Program-made: the position numbers and the translations under genes
Part shown: piece by piece, positions 43,613 through 53,727 of the stretch
Position numbering within the stretch: position 1 is the first letter of the stretch
How the letters are laid out: every line of letters begins with the position of its first letter
Assembly (NCBI RefSeq): GCF_004210305.1
Contig: NZ_SCFB01000005.1
Span: forward strand, 228,863 to 292,862
Origin: Candidatus Finniella inopinata
Lineage (GTDB): Bacteria; Pseudomonadota; Alphaproteobacteria; Paracaedibacterales; CAIULA01
Direction: 5' to 3'
Length of the DNA: 64,000 nucleotides
The notes under the pieces: model-generated
The model's input: only the letters and a program-made list of their open reading frames with translations
Databases searched by the model: none
Told to the model about the DNA's origin: nothing

Positions 43613-44266
43613 TTACAAAATACTCTGACCCGTTTTTTTCCAATCACTCGTAAAAAGTTCCACACCTTTGTCGGTCAAGGGATGATGCAACAGTTGGTGA
43701 ATAACCTTTGGGGGAATGGTGGCAACGTCGGCGCCTCGTTGGGCAGCCTGTATGACATGTTGAGGGTGGCGAATGGAGGCGGCCAAGACCTCAGTATCAA
43801 ACGAATGCATGGCATAAATCTGGCATATCTCTTGAATAAGGGCCATACCATCGTGCCCGACGTCATCCAGGCGCCCAACAAAGGGGGAAACAAAGGTTGC
43901 GCCGGCCTTCGCTGCTAAAAGGGCCTGGGCTGCTGAAAAGCATAAGGTGACGTTGACCATGGTTCCTTCCTGTGTCAGCGCGTAACATGCCTTTAATCCA
44001 TCCATTGTTAACGGCAGTTTCACCGCCACATTCCCTGAAATTTTTGCCAAGTGGCGTCCTTCAGTCAGCATCATTGCGTAATCGGTGGCAGCCACCTCTG
44101 CACTGACCGGGCCTTCGATCAGATCGCACATCTCAGCAATCACATCCAAAAATTTGCGTCCACTGGCGGCAATCAGGGATGGGTTGGTGGTAATGCCGTC
44201 GACCCAACCAGTGGGCAGCAATTCTTTTACGTCTTCTATGTGGGCGGTGTCTAAAAAAAACTTCAT
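43613..44266 (-). CDS. tal: Small transaldolase (TalC/fructose-6-phosphate aldolase type)
   Basis: 217 residues from the ATG at 44266, preceded by AAGG. This short single-domain class uses a Schiff-base Lys (VAVKLPLT). [41 protein letters not shown] and [13 protein letters not shown] are diagnostic. It transfers dihydroxyacetone units in the non-oxidative pentose phosphate pathway. Forms a two-gene unit with acnA and is divergent from priA. Confidence 0.94.
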   Translation of the reverse strand: MKFFLDTAHIEDVKELLPTGWVDGITTNPSLIAASGRKFLDVIAEMCDLIEGPVSAEVAATDYAMMLTEGRHLAKISGNVAVKLPLTMDGLKACYALTQEGTMVNVTLCFSAAQALLAAKAGATFVSPFVGRLDDVGHDGMALIQEICQIYAMHSFDTEVLAASIRHPQHVIQAAQRGADVATIPPKVIHQLLHHPLTDKGVELFTSDWKKTGQSIL

Positions 44267-44289
44267 CGTTTGTTGGCCTTTTTCCTTGT

Positions 44290-46293
44290 ATGTTATTAAC
44301 AGATAGCAACCAATTTTCGACAAAAATGCAAGTCCAAGTTTTAACAACGGGCCCCTTTGATCAAACTTTCACCTATTCCACAGAGGGGGCAGGGGTTACG
44401 CGGGGGCAAGTCGTGATGGTTCCCTTTGGTCGGCGGGAAATTTTGGGCGTGGTTTGGTCGATCTCGGAAAATTCCACCTTTGAAGGGACGGTCAAAGATA
44501 TTGGAACCATTTTGCCCTTTCAATTGCCGGAAACCAGTTTGGATTTTATTTATTGGGTGGCGAATTATACTTTGATTCCCTTAGGGTCAGTTTTAAAGAT
44601 GGTATTGGCCCTGCCACCTGCTGAGTTTCTAAAAGTCCTTAAAAAACCAGAAGAGTTACCAACCCCGGCTTATAGTTTTGACCACACCGTGACGTTGTCT
44701 GTTGAACAACAACAAGCCAGTTATGCGATCATTCAAGGCGCGAAAACGTTTATTCCCTTTGTTTTAGATGGGGTGACTGGGTCAGGGAAAACTGAGGTTT
44801 ATCTGAACGCCATCGAACACGTGTTAAAGAACCAAGGTCAGGCTTTGGTCTTGTTACCTGAAATTGCCTTGACCAACGAGTGGTTGGAAAGGTTCAAACG
44901 GCGTTTTGGGTTTGAGCCACAGCTTTGGCATTCAAACGTGACGGTTAAAAACAAACGCCAGACGTGGCAGCAGGTTTTAAAGGATCAACCTGTGGTGGTG
45001 GTTGGTGCCCGGTCGGCTCTTTTTTTGCCCTTTCAAAATCTTCAACTCATTATTGTTGATGAAGAGCATGACGATTCTTACAAACAGCAAGAACAAAATC
45101 ATTATCATGCGCGTGATATGGCGGTGGTCAGGGCGCGGTTATCAGAAATTCCCATCGTGTTAGCGTCCGCTACGCCAGCGTTAGAGACCATGTCTAATAT
45201 CGATAAAGGCAAATATCACCCTTTGATTTTGAAGGGGCGCTTTGCAGAGGCGACCCTGCCTCTGGTTGAGATTGTTGATATGCGGGGCCAATCCCGTAAC
45301 CAGTGGTTGTCGGCTCCGCTTGTCACCAACATCAGGCAGTGTCTTTCCAATCAGGAACAGGTTCTTTTGTTTTTGAATCGACGGGGGTATGCCCCCTTAA
45401 CCCTTTGTCGGGGGTGTGGTCATCGGTTTTTGTGCCCGGGGTGTTCGGTGTGGTTGGTGCAGCATAAGCATAAAGGCCAACTGAGTTGTCATCATTGTGG
45501 TTTTACACAAAATCTGCCGCCTGTGTGTCCAACTTGCCAGACGGAGGATTCGTTTGTGGCGTGTGGGCCAGGTGTGGAACGGATAGAGGAGGCGGTTAGA
45601 AAAACTTTCCCATCGGCCCGCATCCAAGTTGTGACCAGTGACCAGTTATCGACCCCCAAGGCGATCCAAACTATTATTGATGATATCAAAAACTTTAAAA
45701 TTGATATTTTGATTGGCACGCAAGTTTTGGCCAAGGGGCACCATTTCCCTTTACTAACGTTGGTTGGCATTCTTGATGCTGATTTGGGTTTAAATGGGGG
45801 GGATTTAAGGGCCAGTGAAAAAACGTATCAGCTGTTGCATCAGGTTTCTGGTCGTGCTGGTCGTGAACAAAAGCAGGGTCGTGTTGTTTTACAAACCTAT
45901 CATCCAGATCATCCCTTGTTTCTTTCGGTTCAAAACCACAGGCGGGACGATTTTTATGCGTGTGAGCTGCACCAGCGTCAAGCCCAACAGTTCCCGCCCT
46001 ATGGTTACCTGGCCGCAATTGTCGTTTCAGGTCTAGACGAAATGACAGTTGAACGATACGCTAAAACTCTCGCTCGACTGGCCCCAAACGCCGATAATGT
46101 GACCGTTTTGGGCCCCGTTCCAGCTCCCCTTGCTCGTGTGAAAAGTCGTTACCGCTGGCGATTCCTGCTGAAATCCTCGCAGGCTATGGCTTTACAACCT
46201 TTTCTGAAGCTGTGGCTCAGTCATCCGTCTCTTAAAAAAGCAACAGGCAGTGTTCGTGTGAGTGTGGATATAGACCCTTATTCTTTTATGTGA
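44290..46293 (+). CDS. priA: Primosomal replication protein PriA (3'-5' helicase)
   Basis: 667 residues, somewhat short for PriA. PriA recognises stalled forks and reloads the replisome. The Walker A motif is [12 protein letters not shown], the DEAH-like motif [14 protein letters not shown], and motif VI lies in [20 protein letters not shown]. Eight Cys in two pairs of zinc sites lie in [13 protein letters not shown] and CHHCGFT...CPTC. The N-terminal 3'-DNA-binding domain appears shortened. The ATG at 44326 ([17 protein letters not shown]) is an equally likely start. Confidence 0.95.
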   Translation: MLLTDSNQFSTKMQVQVLTTGPFDQTFTYSTEGAGVTRGQVVMVPFGRREILGVVWSISENSTFEGTVKDIGTILPFQLPETSLDFIYWVANYTLIPLGSVLKMVLALPPAEFLKVLKKPEELPTPAYSFDHTVTLSVEQQQASYAIIQGAKTFIPFVLDGVTGSGKTEVYLNAIEHVLKNQGQALVLLPEIALTNEWLERFKRRFGFEPQLWHSNVTVKNKRQTWQQVLKDQPVVVVGARSALFLPFQNLQLIIVDEEHDDSYKQQEQNHYHARDMAVVRARLSEIPIVLASATPALETMSNIDKGKYHPLILKGRFAEATLPLVEIVDMRGQSRNQWLSAPLVTNIRQCLSNQEQVLLFLNRRGYAPLTLCRGCGHRFLCPGCSVWLVQHKHKGQLSCHHCGFTQNLPPVCPTCQTEDSFVACGPGVERIEEAVRKTFPSARIQVVTSDQLSTPKAIQTIIDDIKNFKIDILIGTQVLAKGHHFPLLTLVGILDADLGLNGGDLRASEKTYQLLHQVSGRAGREQKQGRVVLQTYHPDHPLFLSVQNHRRDDFYACELHQRQAQQFPPYGYLAAIVVSGLDEMTVERYAKTLARLAPNADNVTVLGPVPAPLARVKSRYRWRFLLKSSQAMALQPFLKLWLSHPSLKKATGSVRVSVDIDPYSFM

Positions 46294-46304
46294 GAAAGTT
46301 CGTT

Positions 46305-47792
46305 TTAGGAATTAATGGTGGTGGTCGGAGGTACACAGAACTGTTTTAAGACCAGCCGCTTTGACTGCGAGTCAATAACCTGACTCTCTAGAATCAGATT
46401 TGCATCAATAAGCTGCATATTAAGGAAGTTTAAATCACCAGCCAAAGTTCCATAAGTTGCGACGATGACGCCATCGGTTGGAAAAGTTTCTTCCTTCGTT
46501 TCTTTCACGTCTATGCCAGTCGGAAGTGTAAAGGCTCCCTGAACGTTCAGTTTCCCAACCTTATCTCCTCCAAAAAATAAACACCAAACACTCCCGTTTT
46601 CAAAAGTGACTTTGTTGGCATTAATGGTCCCAAAGCCTCCCATTCTGGCGTCTCCTTTTATGGTAATAGTATTTGCGCCATTTGCACCCCATACCGCACC
46701 ATCACAATCTATTGTATCGCCTACAATGAAATGTCCTTCTTGGATGACAGTGTGTCCGTTCCATTCGCTGTTGTTTGTGTTTAAGACCAGGGAACTTGGT
46801 CCATTTTTTGTAAAAATGGAGACTAAGTTCAATAATGACTCACAGGCCAAATCGTTATCGCCAATAACAGGTGGTAATTCTGTTGGATTGAGTCTGGTTA
46901 GGGAGCTGGTTGTGTAAATTAATGAACCACCACAAATAAATACAGCTCCCCCTTTGGTTGCCTTGTTTTCTGAAAACTGGGCATCTTTCAGTATCAATGC
47001 ATTGGCACAAATTGCTCCACCATTTCCAGAGATGGACATATTCCCTGTAAAAGTCACAAACCTAGTTCCTGAAAAGTCTATTGATTCAGCATAAATGGCT
47101 CCCCCATGATTATTAATGCTATTGTTTCTTGTGAAACTCACGGGATGGTTGCCGGAAAAGGTGACGGATTCAGCCCGAATGGCTCCGCCGACTTGTTTAG
47201 CGCTGTTCCAATTAAAATCTGCAGGGCAGGAAATAGTCAAGGAACCCCCAGAATAAATGGCGCCTCCTAGACTTGCTTTATTCTGTGTAAATGTGGCAGG
47301 ACCAATCCCAGAAAGGGACAATGGGGATTTAGAATGAATGGCTCCGCAAAGGTAACCCTCATTTTCTCTAAACGTTACAGGGCCATCAATAGACACGGTT
47401 AAGGAAGGTGAGTTAAAGTCCGCATCTGATTCGGAATTAATTATAAAACCCCTTAATTTTATGTGAGAAAGTGCAAGAGTGGAAAAGGTTAAAGAAGATA
47501 GAATGCTGAAAGCACGCCTGCCAAGAACATCTGACGTATTGACTGGTCTTATGACGGTGCCATCGGGTTTTTGCCCAAGAATCGTAAGCGATGTAAAAGA
47601 GGATAGATCACTGCTTTTTTCTTCGGTTTGGGTGTCTGTTGAAAGAGTTAAGGATGGTGTTCTATCGCCGGCGGCTTTTGCAACTTTAAGGGCGTCATGA
47701 ATAGACTGATTTTCAACAAATCCCAATTCCACGCTGCCTGCATAGGTAGTCGAAAACACACATATCACCATACAAAAACACAAAAAATGCAT
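46305..47792 (-). CDS. Secreted Pmp-like repeat protein without a translocator barrel
   Basis: 495 residues with a signal peptide ending near TTYA/GS and AAAGG before the ATG. Residues about 130-290 contain six repeats combining a F-x-x-N motif with GGAI/GGAV (FTQNKASLGGAI, FTRNN...GGAI, FSENKATKGGAV and variants), the signature of chlamydial polymorphic membrane proteins, which fold as a beta-helix. The rest (VIQEGHFIVGDT, ARMGGFGTINANKVTF) looks like the passenger stem of autotransporters. The protein stops there: no C-terminal beta-barrel of about 280 residues follows, and priA begins 12 bases beyond. It may be a truncated autotransporter or a free secreted adhesin. Confidence 0.72.
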   Translation of the reverse strand: MHFLCFCMVICVFSTTYAGSVELGFVENQSIHDALKVAKAAGDRTPSLTLSTDTQTEEKSSDLSSFTSLTILGQKPDGTVIRPVNTSDVLGRRAFSILSSLTFSTLALSHIKLRGFIINSESDADFNSPSLTVSIDGPVTFRENEGYLCGAIHSKSPLSLSGIGPATFTQNKASLGGAIYSGGSLTISCPADFNWNSAKQVGGAIRAESVTFSGNHPVSFTRNNSINNHGGAIYAESIDFSGTRFVTFTGNMSISGNGGAICANALILKDAQFSENKATKGGAVFICGGSLIYTTSSLTRLNPTELPPVIGDNDLACESLLNLVSIFTKNGPSSLVLNTNNSEWNGHTVIQEGHFIVGDTIDCDGAVWGANGANTITIKGDARMGGFGTINANKVTFENGSVWCLFFGGDKVGKLNVQGAFTLPTGIDVKETKEETFPTDGVIVATYGTLAGDLNFLNMQLIDANLILESQVIDSQSKRLVLKQFCVPPTTTINS

Positions 47793-47873
47793 ACCAAACC
47801 TTTTGGAAAAAAAACTTTACAATTTGAATTATTACATAAAAGATTTAAAAAAAGATTAATTAAAGGGATTCTT

Positions 47874-47990
47874 ATGGATTGTAGAGAACAGATGCTTAAG
47901 ATTTCAAAATCATGATCTTTGGGCGTCCTTGGGGGAGGGAAGTCGACTTTTGCGTTAAGGTTGTATACCAGGACCGTGCGGAGGGGAGTT
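47874..47990 (+). pseudogene. Degenerate P-loop kinase gene fragment (copy 1)
   Basis: Matches the 5' part of the fragment at 49314 almost base for base (MDCREQMLKISK versus MRCREKIPKISK) and then loses frame. Across the frameshifts it encodes IMIFGRP and GGGKSTFALRL, a Walker A motif of the adenylate-kinase-like 'topology modulation' family. Nothing recognisable remains after about 47990. The rest of the 299-base gap to the next gene is empty. Confidence 0.55.
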
Positions 47991-48091
47991 GGAGAAAAGT
48001 GGGGTTCAAGCTGATTCGTTACATGTTTCTCTTTAAAGCTCGTTTATCTAAAACGATTTAAGCAATTCGAACCCTCACTTTTGAGTGCGTA

Positions 48092-49198
48092 CTATTTCAT
48101 TTTAGAGAGCTGGTATTCATATAACCTTTGTGCATATTGAGCATGCTTTGAGTTGGACTGTCTTAACTGCGTACAGAATTTTTCAGCTTGCTCCATGTAC
48201 TGATTAACTTCCTCTCCACCCTTTATATGCCTTAACACTTCTACTTGGTTGAACAATGTTGTAACCAGATCTTTTTGCGCCTCTTCCTTGAGTGCACCAA
48301 TTGCAGCAAACCTAACATTACCATCGTTGCTGACAAGGGGTTTTTCTGCAAATCGGATGCTCTCTCTGAAAGACTCGATAGCTTTGTCAAATAAGAGGCG
48401 CTGTATGGCATGCCCCTCCTCTGAGGCAATGGGAGCACCTTCAGAAACTCCTGGCCCCATAAACCGAACGAACCCGCGTAGATTTTTCAAGTAAGAATTT
48501 TTTTCGAAAAAAGCTGTTAATTCTTCCGATGTTCTAGTCTGAATAAGAAGTTCTCCAATGGCATAATAGATCTGTCCCTGGAGAGAGGTAATTGCAACGT
48601 GATGAGAAGTAATACGGTCTTTTGCCGTAGGAACCGACGTCTGAAAACCTGTCTTTATGGCGTTCCCGATCAAAAAGCTTACTTTTATGCTCTCATCGGG
48701 TTCTCCTTCTTGGCCTGATACAAACCAAATATTAGTTAGTTGATGACAGCAATACCCCCACGCATAGGAGAGGGCGTTATTCAACATAGTAACTTGCACT
48801 AAAAAATTCTCTTCCATTTGAGAAAGTCTTAGATGCGAACTTGTTAAAGCAAATGTGCGATTAAACGCATAGGCTTCTATGTCAGATATATAGTAAGTAC
48901 AACTCGTATTCACAACAGGATCCACATCAGCAAATCTAATGACCTTTTGGAAATCTTGTCTAGTTGTAGAGCGCGTCACTAAATTATGAAGATGCTGTCC
49001 GTAATCATGCATTTCCTTCGGGGTGGAAAAGCGTGAAGCTGGCTCTTCAAATTTAATAGCAGAAGAAGATGATGATGATGATGTAGAAGTGGTAACCTTC
49101 TTGCCATCGCCCCCTATATCACCACTTGAAGCTAAAACAGTAGAGATTGAAAAGGCAGAGAGTAAAAAAAATGACAATGTAGATATTTTATTTTCCAT
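48092..49198 (-). CDS. Hypothetical exported protein with Ser-rich linker
   Basis: 368 residues. The signal peptide ends at VLA/SSG (about residue 23), followed by a Gly/Lys/Ser linker with nine consecutive Ser residues and then a mostly helical domain (about 60-368) with two adjacent Cys (WGYCCHQ). No family recognised. The repeated helices in the second half resemble helical-repeat proteins but I could not assign TPR or Sel1 motifs. It lies between two remnants of the same kinase gene. Probably a secreted lineage-specific protein. Confidence 0.62.
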   Translation of the reverse strand: MENKISTLSFFLLSAFSISTVLASSGDIGGDGKKVTTSTSSSSSSSAIKFEEPASRFSTPKEMHDYGQHLHNLVTRSTTRQDFQKVIRFADVDPVVNTSCTYYISDIEAYAFNRTFALTSSHLRLSQMEENFLVQVTMLNNALSYAWGYCCHQLTNIWFVSGQEGEPDESIKVSFLIGNAIKTGFQTSVPTAKDRITSHHVAITSLQGQIYYAIGELLIQTRTSEELTAFFEKNSYLKNLRGFVRFMGPGVSEGAPIASEEGHAIQRLLFDKAIESFRESIRFAEKPLVSNDGNVRFAAIGALKEEAQKDLVTTLFNQVEVLRHIKGGEEVNQYMEQAEKFCTQLRQSNSKHAQYAQRLYEYQLSKMK

Positions 49199-49313
49199 TT
49201 GTTAGATCTGTTCCATTTTTTGATTATATAAGATTCATAATTAAGTTCGTTAATAATGTCAATATTGATTCTACATCTAAAGTATTTGAAAAAACGAAGA
49301 GATGAGGAGCCTT

Positions 49314-49496
49314 ATGCGTTGTAGAGAAAAGATACCTAAGATTTCAAAAATCATGATCTTTGGGCGTCCTGGGGGGTGGATTATCGATGGCAACAGACTG
49401 CGGTCTTTGGAGATGCGATATTCCAGGGCTGACCGAAAACCATATACTGCGTTCGTGAAAGGGGCCAAATTTGACAAAAAAAATAAAATGGTCTAG
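49314..49496 (+). pseudogene. Degenerate P-loop kinase gene fragment (copy 2)
   Basis: The start is KISKIMIFGRPGG, the beginning of a Walker A loop, then directly WIIDGNRLRSLEMRYSRAD. In intact members of the topology-modulation/adenylate-kinase-like family the W-x-IDGN-x-LR-x-RAD segment lies some 60-70 residues after the P-loop, so an internal deletion has removed the middle, and the C-terminal half is also gone. The remaining gap from 49199 to nfu holds nothing else. Confidence 0.6.
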
Positions 49497-49534
49497 GATT
49501 TTTATGTGTCCGAATTAACTAAGGAGGATTTGTT

Positions 49535-50092
49535 CTGTTTATCCAAACTGAAGAAACACCGAACCCCAACAGTTTAAAGTTTATACCGGGTCGGGAAGTA
49601 ATGGGGGAACAACCACCCTTGTCTTTTAAAAAGGGCGATGATTGCAAAACCTCCCCTTTAGCTGAAAGGCTGTTGCAGATAAATGGATTGCAAGACGTTT
49701 TTTTTGGGTCTGATTTTATTACCCTTAGCAAGCAAGACAGCGAAGATTGGTTCGTTTTAAAACCTTTAATCTTGGGCACATTGATGGAGGCGTTCGTCAA
49801 TGGCTTGCCTATCCATCAAACATTTGAAGCGTCCTCCACCTCAGCTGTCGTCTCTGACGACCCATTGGTTGTCCAAATCTGCGAATTATTAGAGACCCGC
49901 ATACGGCCGGCCGTCGCCCAAGATGGTGGCGACATTACGTTTGAAGGGTTTGAAGAAGGTGTTGTTTATTTACGGATGAAAGGTGCCTGTTCCGGGTGTC
50001 CCAGTTCATCGGCCACCCTCAAATCAGGAATTGAAAACATGTTGAAATATTATGTGCCCGAAGTTTTGGAAGTGAGGCAAGTGAGTGACTAA
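49535..50092 (+). CDS. nfu: NifU-like Fe-S scaffold/carrier protein Nfu, apparent CTG start
   Basis: 185 residues. The N-terminal Nfu_N domain begins FIQTEETPNPNSLKFIPGRE, the family's conserved opening, and the C-terminal NifU domain has the Fe-S ligands C-S-G-C (KGACSGCPSSSATLK). Nfu hands 4Fe-4S clusters to targets such as aconitase. Between the in-frame stop at 49520 and FIQTEE there is no ATG, GTG or TTG; the only plausible initiator is CTG at 49535, with a perfect AAGGAGG seven bases upstream. Starting at the ATG at 49601 would delete the conserved domain opening. Overlaps the next gene by eight bases. Confidence 0.88.
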   Translation: MFIQTEETPNPNSLKFIPGREVMGEQPPLSFKKGDDCKTSPLAERLLQINGLQDVFFGSDFITLSKQDSEDWFVLKPLILGTLMEAFVNGLPIHQTFEASSTSAVVSDDPLVVQICELLETRIRPAVAQDGGDITFEGFEEGVVYLRMKGACSGCPSSSATLKSGIENMLKYYVPEVLEVRQVSD

Positions 50093-50660
50093 GACATTTT
50101 TTTTACGCTTTAGTATCGGTTTGATAGGATTATTTTCTATCAGCAACCAGGGATACTCAGCCATCCATGGTCCAACTCTGAAGACCGCACACAAAAACCC
50201 CACGGCTGAAGACACTTTGATTCATTCGCATAATTGCCAGGAAATTGTGGCATTCTTTGAGAAAAAGCACGGTATACCTGGAAAGTTATTGTCGGCAATA
50301 GCCAGAGTCGAATCAGGAAAAGCACCGTGGGCGGTTAATGCACGGGGCCGCGCCCATCATTTTCGGACAAAAGAAAAAGCCCTTCAGTTTATTCAGACCT
50401 TAAAAGATCAAGGGGTCAAAAATATTAATGTGGGATATATGCAGATTAATCTTCAGTCCCATGGGCGAAAATTTAAAAAGTTGGAAGATGTTCTAACGCC
50501 TTACCACAACATTGCTTATGCCGCTAAGCTTATAAAACATCTCTACGACCGTTATGGGTCATGGGCCGAGGCGATTCGTTTTTACCATTCAGGGTCTTCG
50601 TACCACAATCTGCCTTACCAACGGAAAGTTTTTAAAGCCTGGGAGCAGGCTTGTAATTAA
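50085..50660 (+). CDS. Lytic transglycosylase SLT domain protein
   Basis: 191 residues from a GTG start overlapping the nfu end. A signal peptide (SIGLIGLFSIS, cleavage near YSA) is followed by a goose-lysozyme-like SLT domain: IPGKLLSAIARVESG with catalytic Glu at 76, then GYMQINLQSH and the AAKLIKHLYDRYGSWAEAIRFYHSG segment. Cleaves peptidoglycan glycan strands. Single-domain and short, as in transglycosylases that serve secretion or conjugation apparatus, but no such cluster is adjacent. Confidence 0.86.
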   Translation: MTKTFFLRFSIGLIGLFSISNQGYSAIHGPTLKTAHKNPTAEDTLIHSHNCQEIVAFFEKKHGIPGKLLSAIARVESGKAPWAVNARGRAHHFRTKEKALQFIQTLKDQGVKNINVGYMQINLQSHGRKFKKLEDVLTPYHNIAYAAKLIKHLYDRYGSWAEAIRFYHSGSSYHNLPYQRKVFKAWEQACN

Positions 50661-50778
50661 GTCGTTACAATCAATAAAGGGGCTATTAGGATCGCAATTT
50701 GTCTTTTGCTTTAAGCCTCTTCATTATTCCTGCATGCATCAATGGTCATGCCATTTCAAGATATTTACGCAGATTCCC

Positions 50779-51549
50779 TCATTTATCAAAAAGTTGTGTG
50801 CATATACTAGGCGGGACAAGCCCTTTCCTTTGTTGGCTTCTGAATCCCTCTGGCGTTAGGTAGCGCTCAGGAACGGCAGATAGTATCTCTCGCGTTATCG
50901 CCCCCACTGGCGGAGCAGGAAAATAACCTGGGCGGCTTGCATCCCCCATATAACTATAGGGAGGGTAACTCGACAAATAGTTGAGGTATGTCGCCCACAA
51001 TGCTTGCCATTCAGTTGCCCAGACCTTGTTCTTTAAGGTGGTTTTCGGTATCCCAGTCGCTAAGCCTGCTAACAAATAATGCCCGTGCTACGGCCTCATA
51101 GGGGTTTCGAGGGCAGGTCGGAGAAAAATGCAATTCTCCCGCAGTTAATGTGGTCACTGGCCGTTCTGCGTCATTCGGCATAGAACCTAAAATTGTACTT
51201 CGTTCCAAATTGGCATAGAGGGCCCGATTCGCCGCCTGAGGCGCGATAACGTGCGTGTAATTACCGCTAGACATCCGGGGAAATATATAATTCGGTCCGC
51301 CGGTGGTAAATAATTGCCACCCCGATTGTGTGTGATCGTCCTTCAGAAGCGTCAGATACCCTCCTGAGAATCCCCATTCCGAGCTGGGCGGGCTAATGTA
51401 ATGATAACGCCTCCATTTTTTCCGGTGGGGAACCCACCACTAACATCTAAGACATCATAGTCCACACCTTCTATCGAGACGGTGGACGCATGCGCCCCTG
51501 CCGTTGCACAGAATATCATAATACCCATGATTCTATAAATTGAATTCAT
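50779..51549 (-). pseudogene. Frameshifted gene for a secreted protein
   Basis: Reading the minus strand from 51549, a good signal peptide (IMIFCATAGAHA/ST) and 65 residues are followed by a stop. The next frame continues plausibly (GWQLFTTGGPNYIFPRMSSGNYTH up to DTENHLKEQ), and near 51030 the frame shifts again into KVWATEWQALWATYLNYLSSYPPYSYMGD, ending at 50779. The three pieces are collinear and together would make about 250 residues. Family not recognised. At least two frameshifts make it non-functional unless they are sequencing errors. Confidence 0.6.
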
Positions 51550-51756
51550 AATGACGCTTCTTTTTCATTAACATTATATATAATTTTATTATGTCTTTAT
51601 TAATATTATGTTAAGCGACTTATCAGCCGACTATAGAAACACGTTCAAATTGCACCTATGAAAAATGATAAAGAAACAATCTGACGAAATTAGCTCCCCC
51701 TTTAAGGTAAAAATTTAGTATAATACTTCTAAAGTTTATCCATAAATAGCGTTATT

Positions 51757-53547
51757 ATGAAAAAACACCTTAAGGACATCCAAGCATTTCATAATCAGAT
51801 TTGGAAAACATTTCTGGAACAACAGCAAAAAGGTTCCTGCACATCCTTATGGGACACCATAACAAATGCATGTCAAGAAGACACCAAAACAGCCACGCAG
51901 AAGGATATCTGTTGGAACGATATTCAAAAGCAATATTTTGAAAATCTTGAAACAATATTCACGAAAACGATGGGGGGATTTTTCCAAAACGATAACCCTC
52001 TGCCGCCGGAAACGCCGCCATTGGACAGGCGCTTTCAGGACCCTGAATGGCAAACCAATCCTATGTTTTATTACCTTAAGGAAAGTTATCTTCTGTACAG
52101 CGATTATGTACAAAACCTTTTTGAACATGAAGACTTAGACGCCGAAAGCCGTAAAAAGCTGCAATTCTATATAAAGAATTTTTTGGACGCCCTTTCGCCC
52201 AGTAACTTTCCCTTTACCAACCCCGAGGTGGTAAGGGAAACAGTCAAGCAAAAGGGAGAAAATCTGGTCAAAGGATTTCAAAATTACTTGAAGGATCAGC
52301 AAAAGCATCAAGGCCCTGCTTTGCCAGCCTTGACTGATTTAAGTGCTTTTAAAGTTGGCGAGAGTTTGGCGACCACACCAGGTAAGGTGATTTTTGAAAA
52401 TGAAATATTTCAGCTGATTCAATACCTGCCGCCTAAGACGCCTTATTATGAAACCCCCGTCCTTATTATTCCCCCATGGATCAATAAATTTTATATTTTT
52501 GATTTGCAACCGGAGAAATCTTTTATTAGATGGAACGTTGATGCAGGTCATGTTGTCTACGTCATTTCATGGGTTAATCCTGATGCTTCTTATGCCTCTG
52601 TTGGGCTAAAAGATTATCTGCTAAAGGGAATTGATAAAGCGATAGAGAAAATCAAAAGCACGACTCATGTTCCGAAGGTTAATGCTGTTGGATTTTGTGT
52701 CGGGGGCGTGGCCTTATTGACCCTGATGGGCTATTACCAAAAAAAGGGAAATACATCCATTGCCAGTGCGACTCTTTTGGCATCGCCGACTGATTTTCGC
52801 GAAATGGGGGACTTATCCTTATTCGTCAGCAAAGAGCAAATCCAGATTTTAGAGAAAACCTTAAAAAAACAAGGTGGACTGGCCGGCGAAGCCATGATGC
52901 AAATCTTTAGAAGCTTGCGAGCGAATGAGCTGATTTGGCCAAATTATATCAACAGCTACCTGTTGGGGAAAAAACCAACACCCCTAGATTTTCTTTTCTG
53001 GAACAGCGACACGACTAACCTGCCAGCTAAAATGCATTTGGAATATTTGAAAGAGTTCTTTTTAGGCAATGCCTTGATGAAGTCGAATGAATACCATTTG
53101 GGGAAAGTCGGTATCGATATTGAAACCATCACTAATCCATTCTTTATTGTCGCAACCCAAAGAGATCATATTGTGCCGTGGAAGGCTGCTTTCCCTGCAT
53201 TTCAAAAACTACGAAACAGTCGTTTCATATTGGGTGGCTCTGGCCACATTGTGGGCATTATTAACCCCCCTTCCGGCCAAAAATATGGTTATTGGACGAA
53301 TGAAACCCCACACACCATCAGTGCCGAGGAATGGCTGCACACGGCGACAAAACACGCAGGATCATGGTGGAAAGAATGGCAAGAATGGTTAACACCGTAT
53401 TTGGGTCAGAGAACGTTGTTGCCAAAAGACATCAAAAGCCCTTCTTTAGAAGACGCTCCGGGTCGTTATGCCCTGCAAAAGGCGCCTGACTTGAAGGTGA
53501 ATCCCATAGCCGGATTTTGGGATTTTTATGCGCCTGTGAAAAGCTAG
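51757..53547 (+). CDS. phaC: Class I poly(3-hydroxyalkanoate) synthase
   Basis: 596 residues. PhaC polymerises hydroxyacyl-CoA into PHA granules. The lipase-like box is GFCVGG with catalytic C314; D470 (ATQRDHIVPW) and H497 (GGSGHIVGII) complete the triad. The N-terminal domain and the IPPWINKFYIFDL, YVISWVNPD and FWNSDTTNLP segments are typical of class I enzymes. A TATAAT box lies at about 51719, but no -35 match is clear. No phaA, phaB or phasin is adjacent. Confidence 0.95.
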   Translation: MKKHLKDIQAFHNQIWKTFLEQQQKGSCTSLWDTITNACQEDTKTATQKDICWNDIQKQYFENLETIFTKTMGGFFQNDNPLPPETPPLDRRFQDPEWQTNPMFYYLKESYLLYSDYVQNLFEHEDLDAESRKKLQFYIKNFLDALSPSNFPFTNPEVVRETVKQKGENLVKGFQNYLKDQQKHQGPALPALTDLSAFKVGESLATTPGKVIFENEIFQLIQYLPPKTPYYETPVLIIPPWINKFYIFDLQPEKSFIRWNVDAGHVVYVISWVNPDASYASVGLKDYLLKGIDKAIEKIKSTTHVPKVNAVGFCVGGVALLTLMGYYQKKGNTSIASATLLASPTDFREMGDLSLFVSKEQIQILEKTLKKQGGLAGEAMMQIFRSLRANELIWPNYINSYLLGKKPTPLDFLFWNSDTTNLPAKMHLEYLKEFFLGNALMKSNEYHLGKVGIDIETITNPFFIVATQRDHIVPWKAAFPAFQKLRNSRFILGGSGHIVGIINPPSGQKYGYWTNETPHTISAEEWLHTATKHAGSWWKEWQEWLTPYLGQRTLLPKDIKSPSLEDAPGRYALQKAPDLKVNPIAGFWDFYAPVKS

Positions 53548-53727
53548 TCTATTTAACCGACGCTGCCTTTGCATAAAAACTCTCTAAACGAATACCTTGT
53601 ATTTGCCTAAAAATTGATTTAATTTTAAATAAATTTTACTATGTATTCGATTTTTAGGTTTCTTAGATCTTTGAATCAAATATCTTCTTCTAAAATATCA
53701 AACGTCCTCTAAAAATGCGAGATTCTT

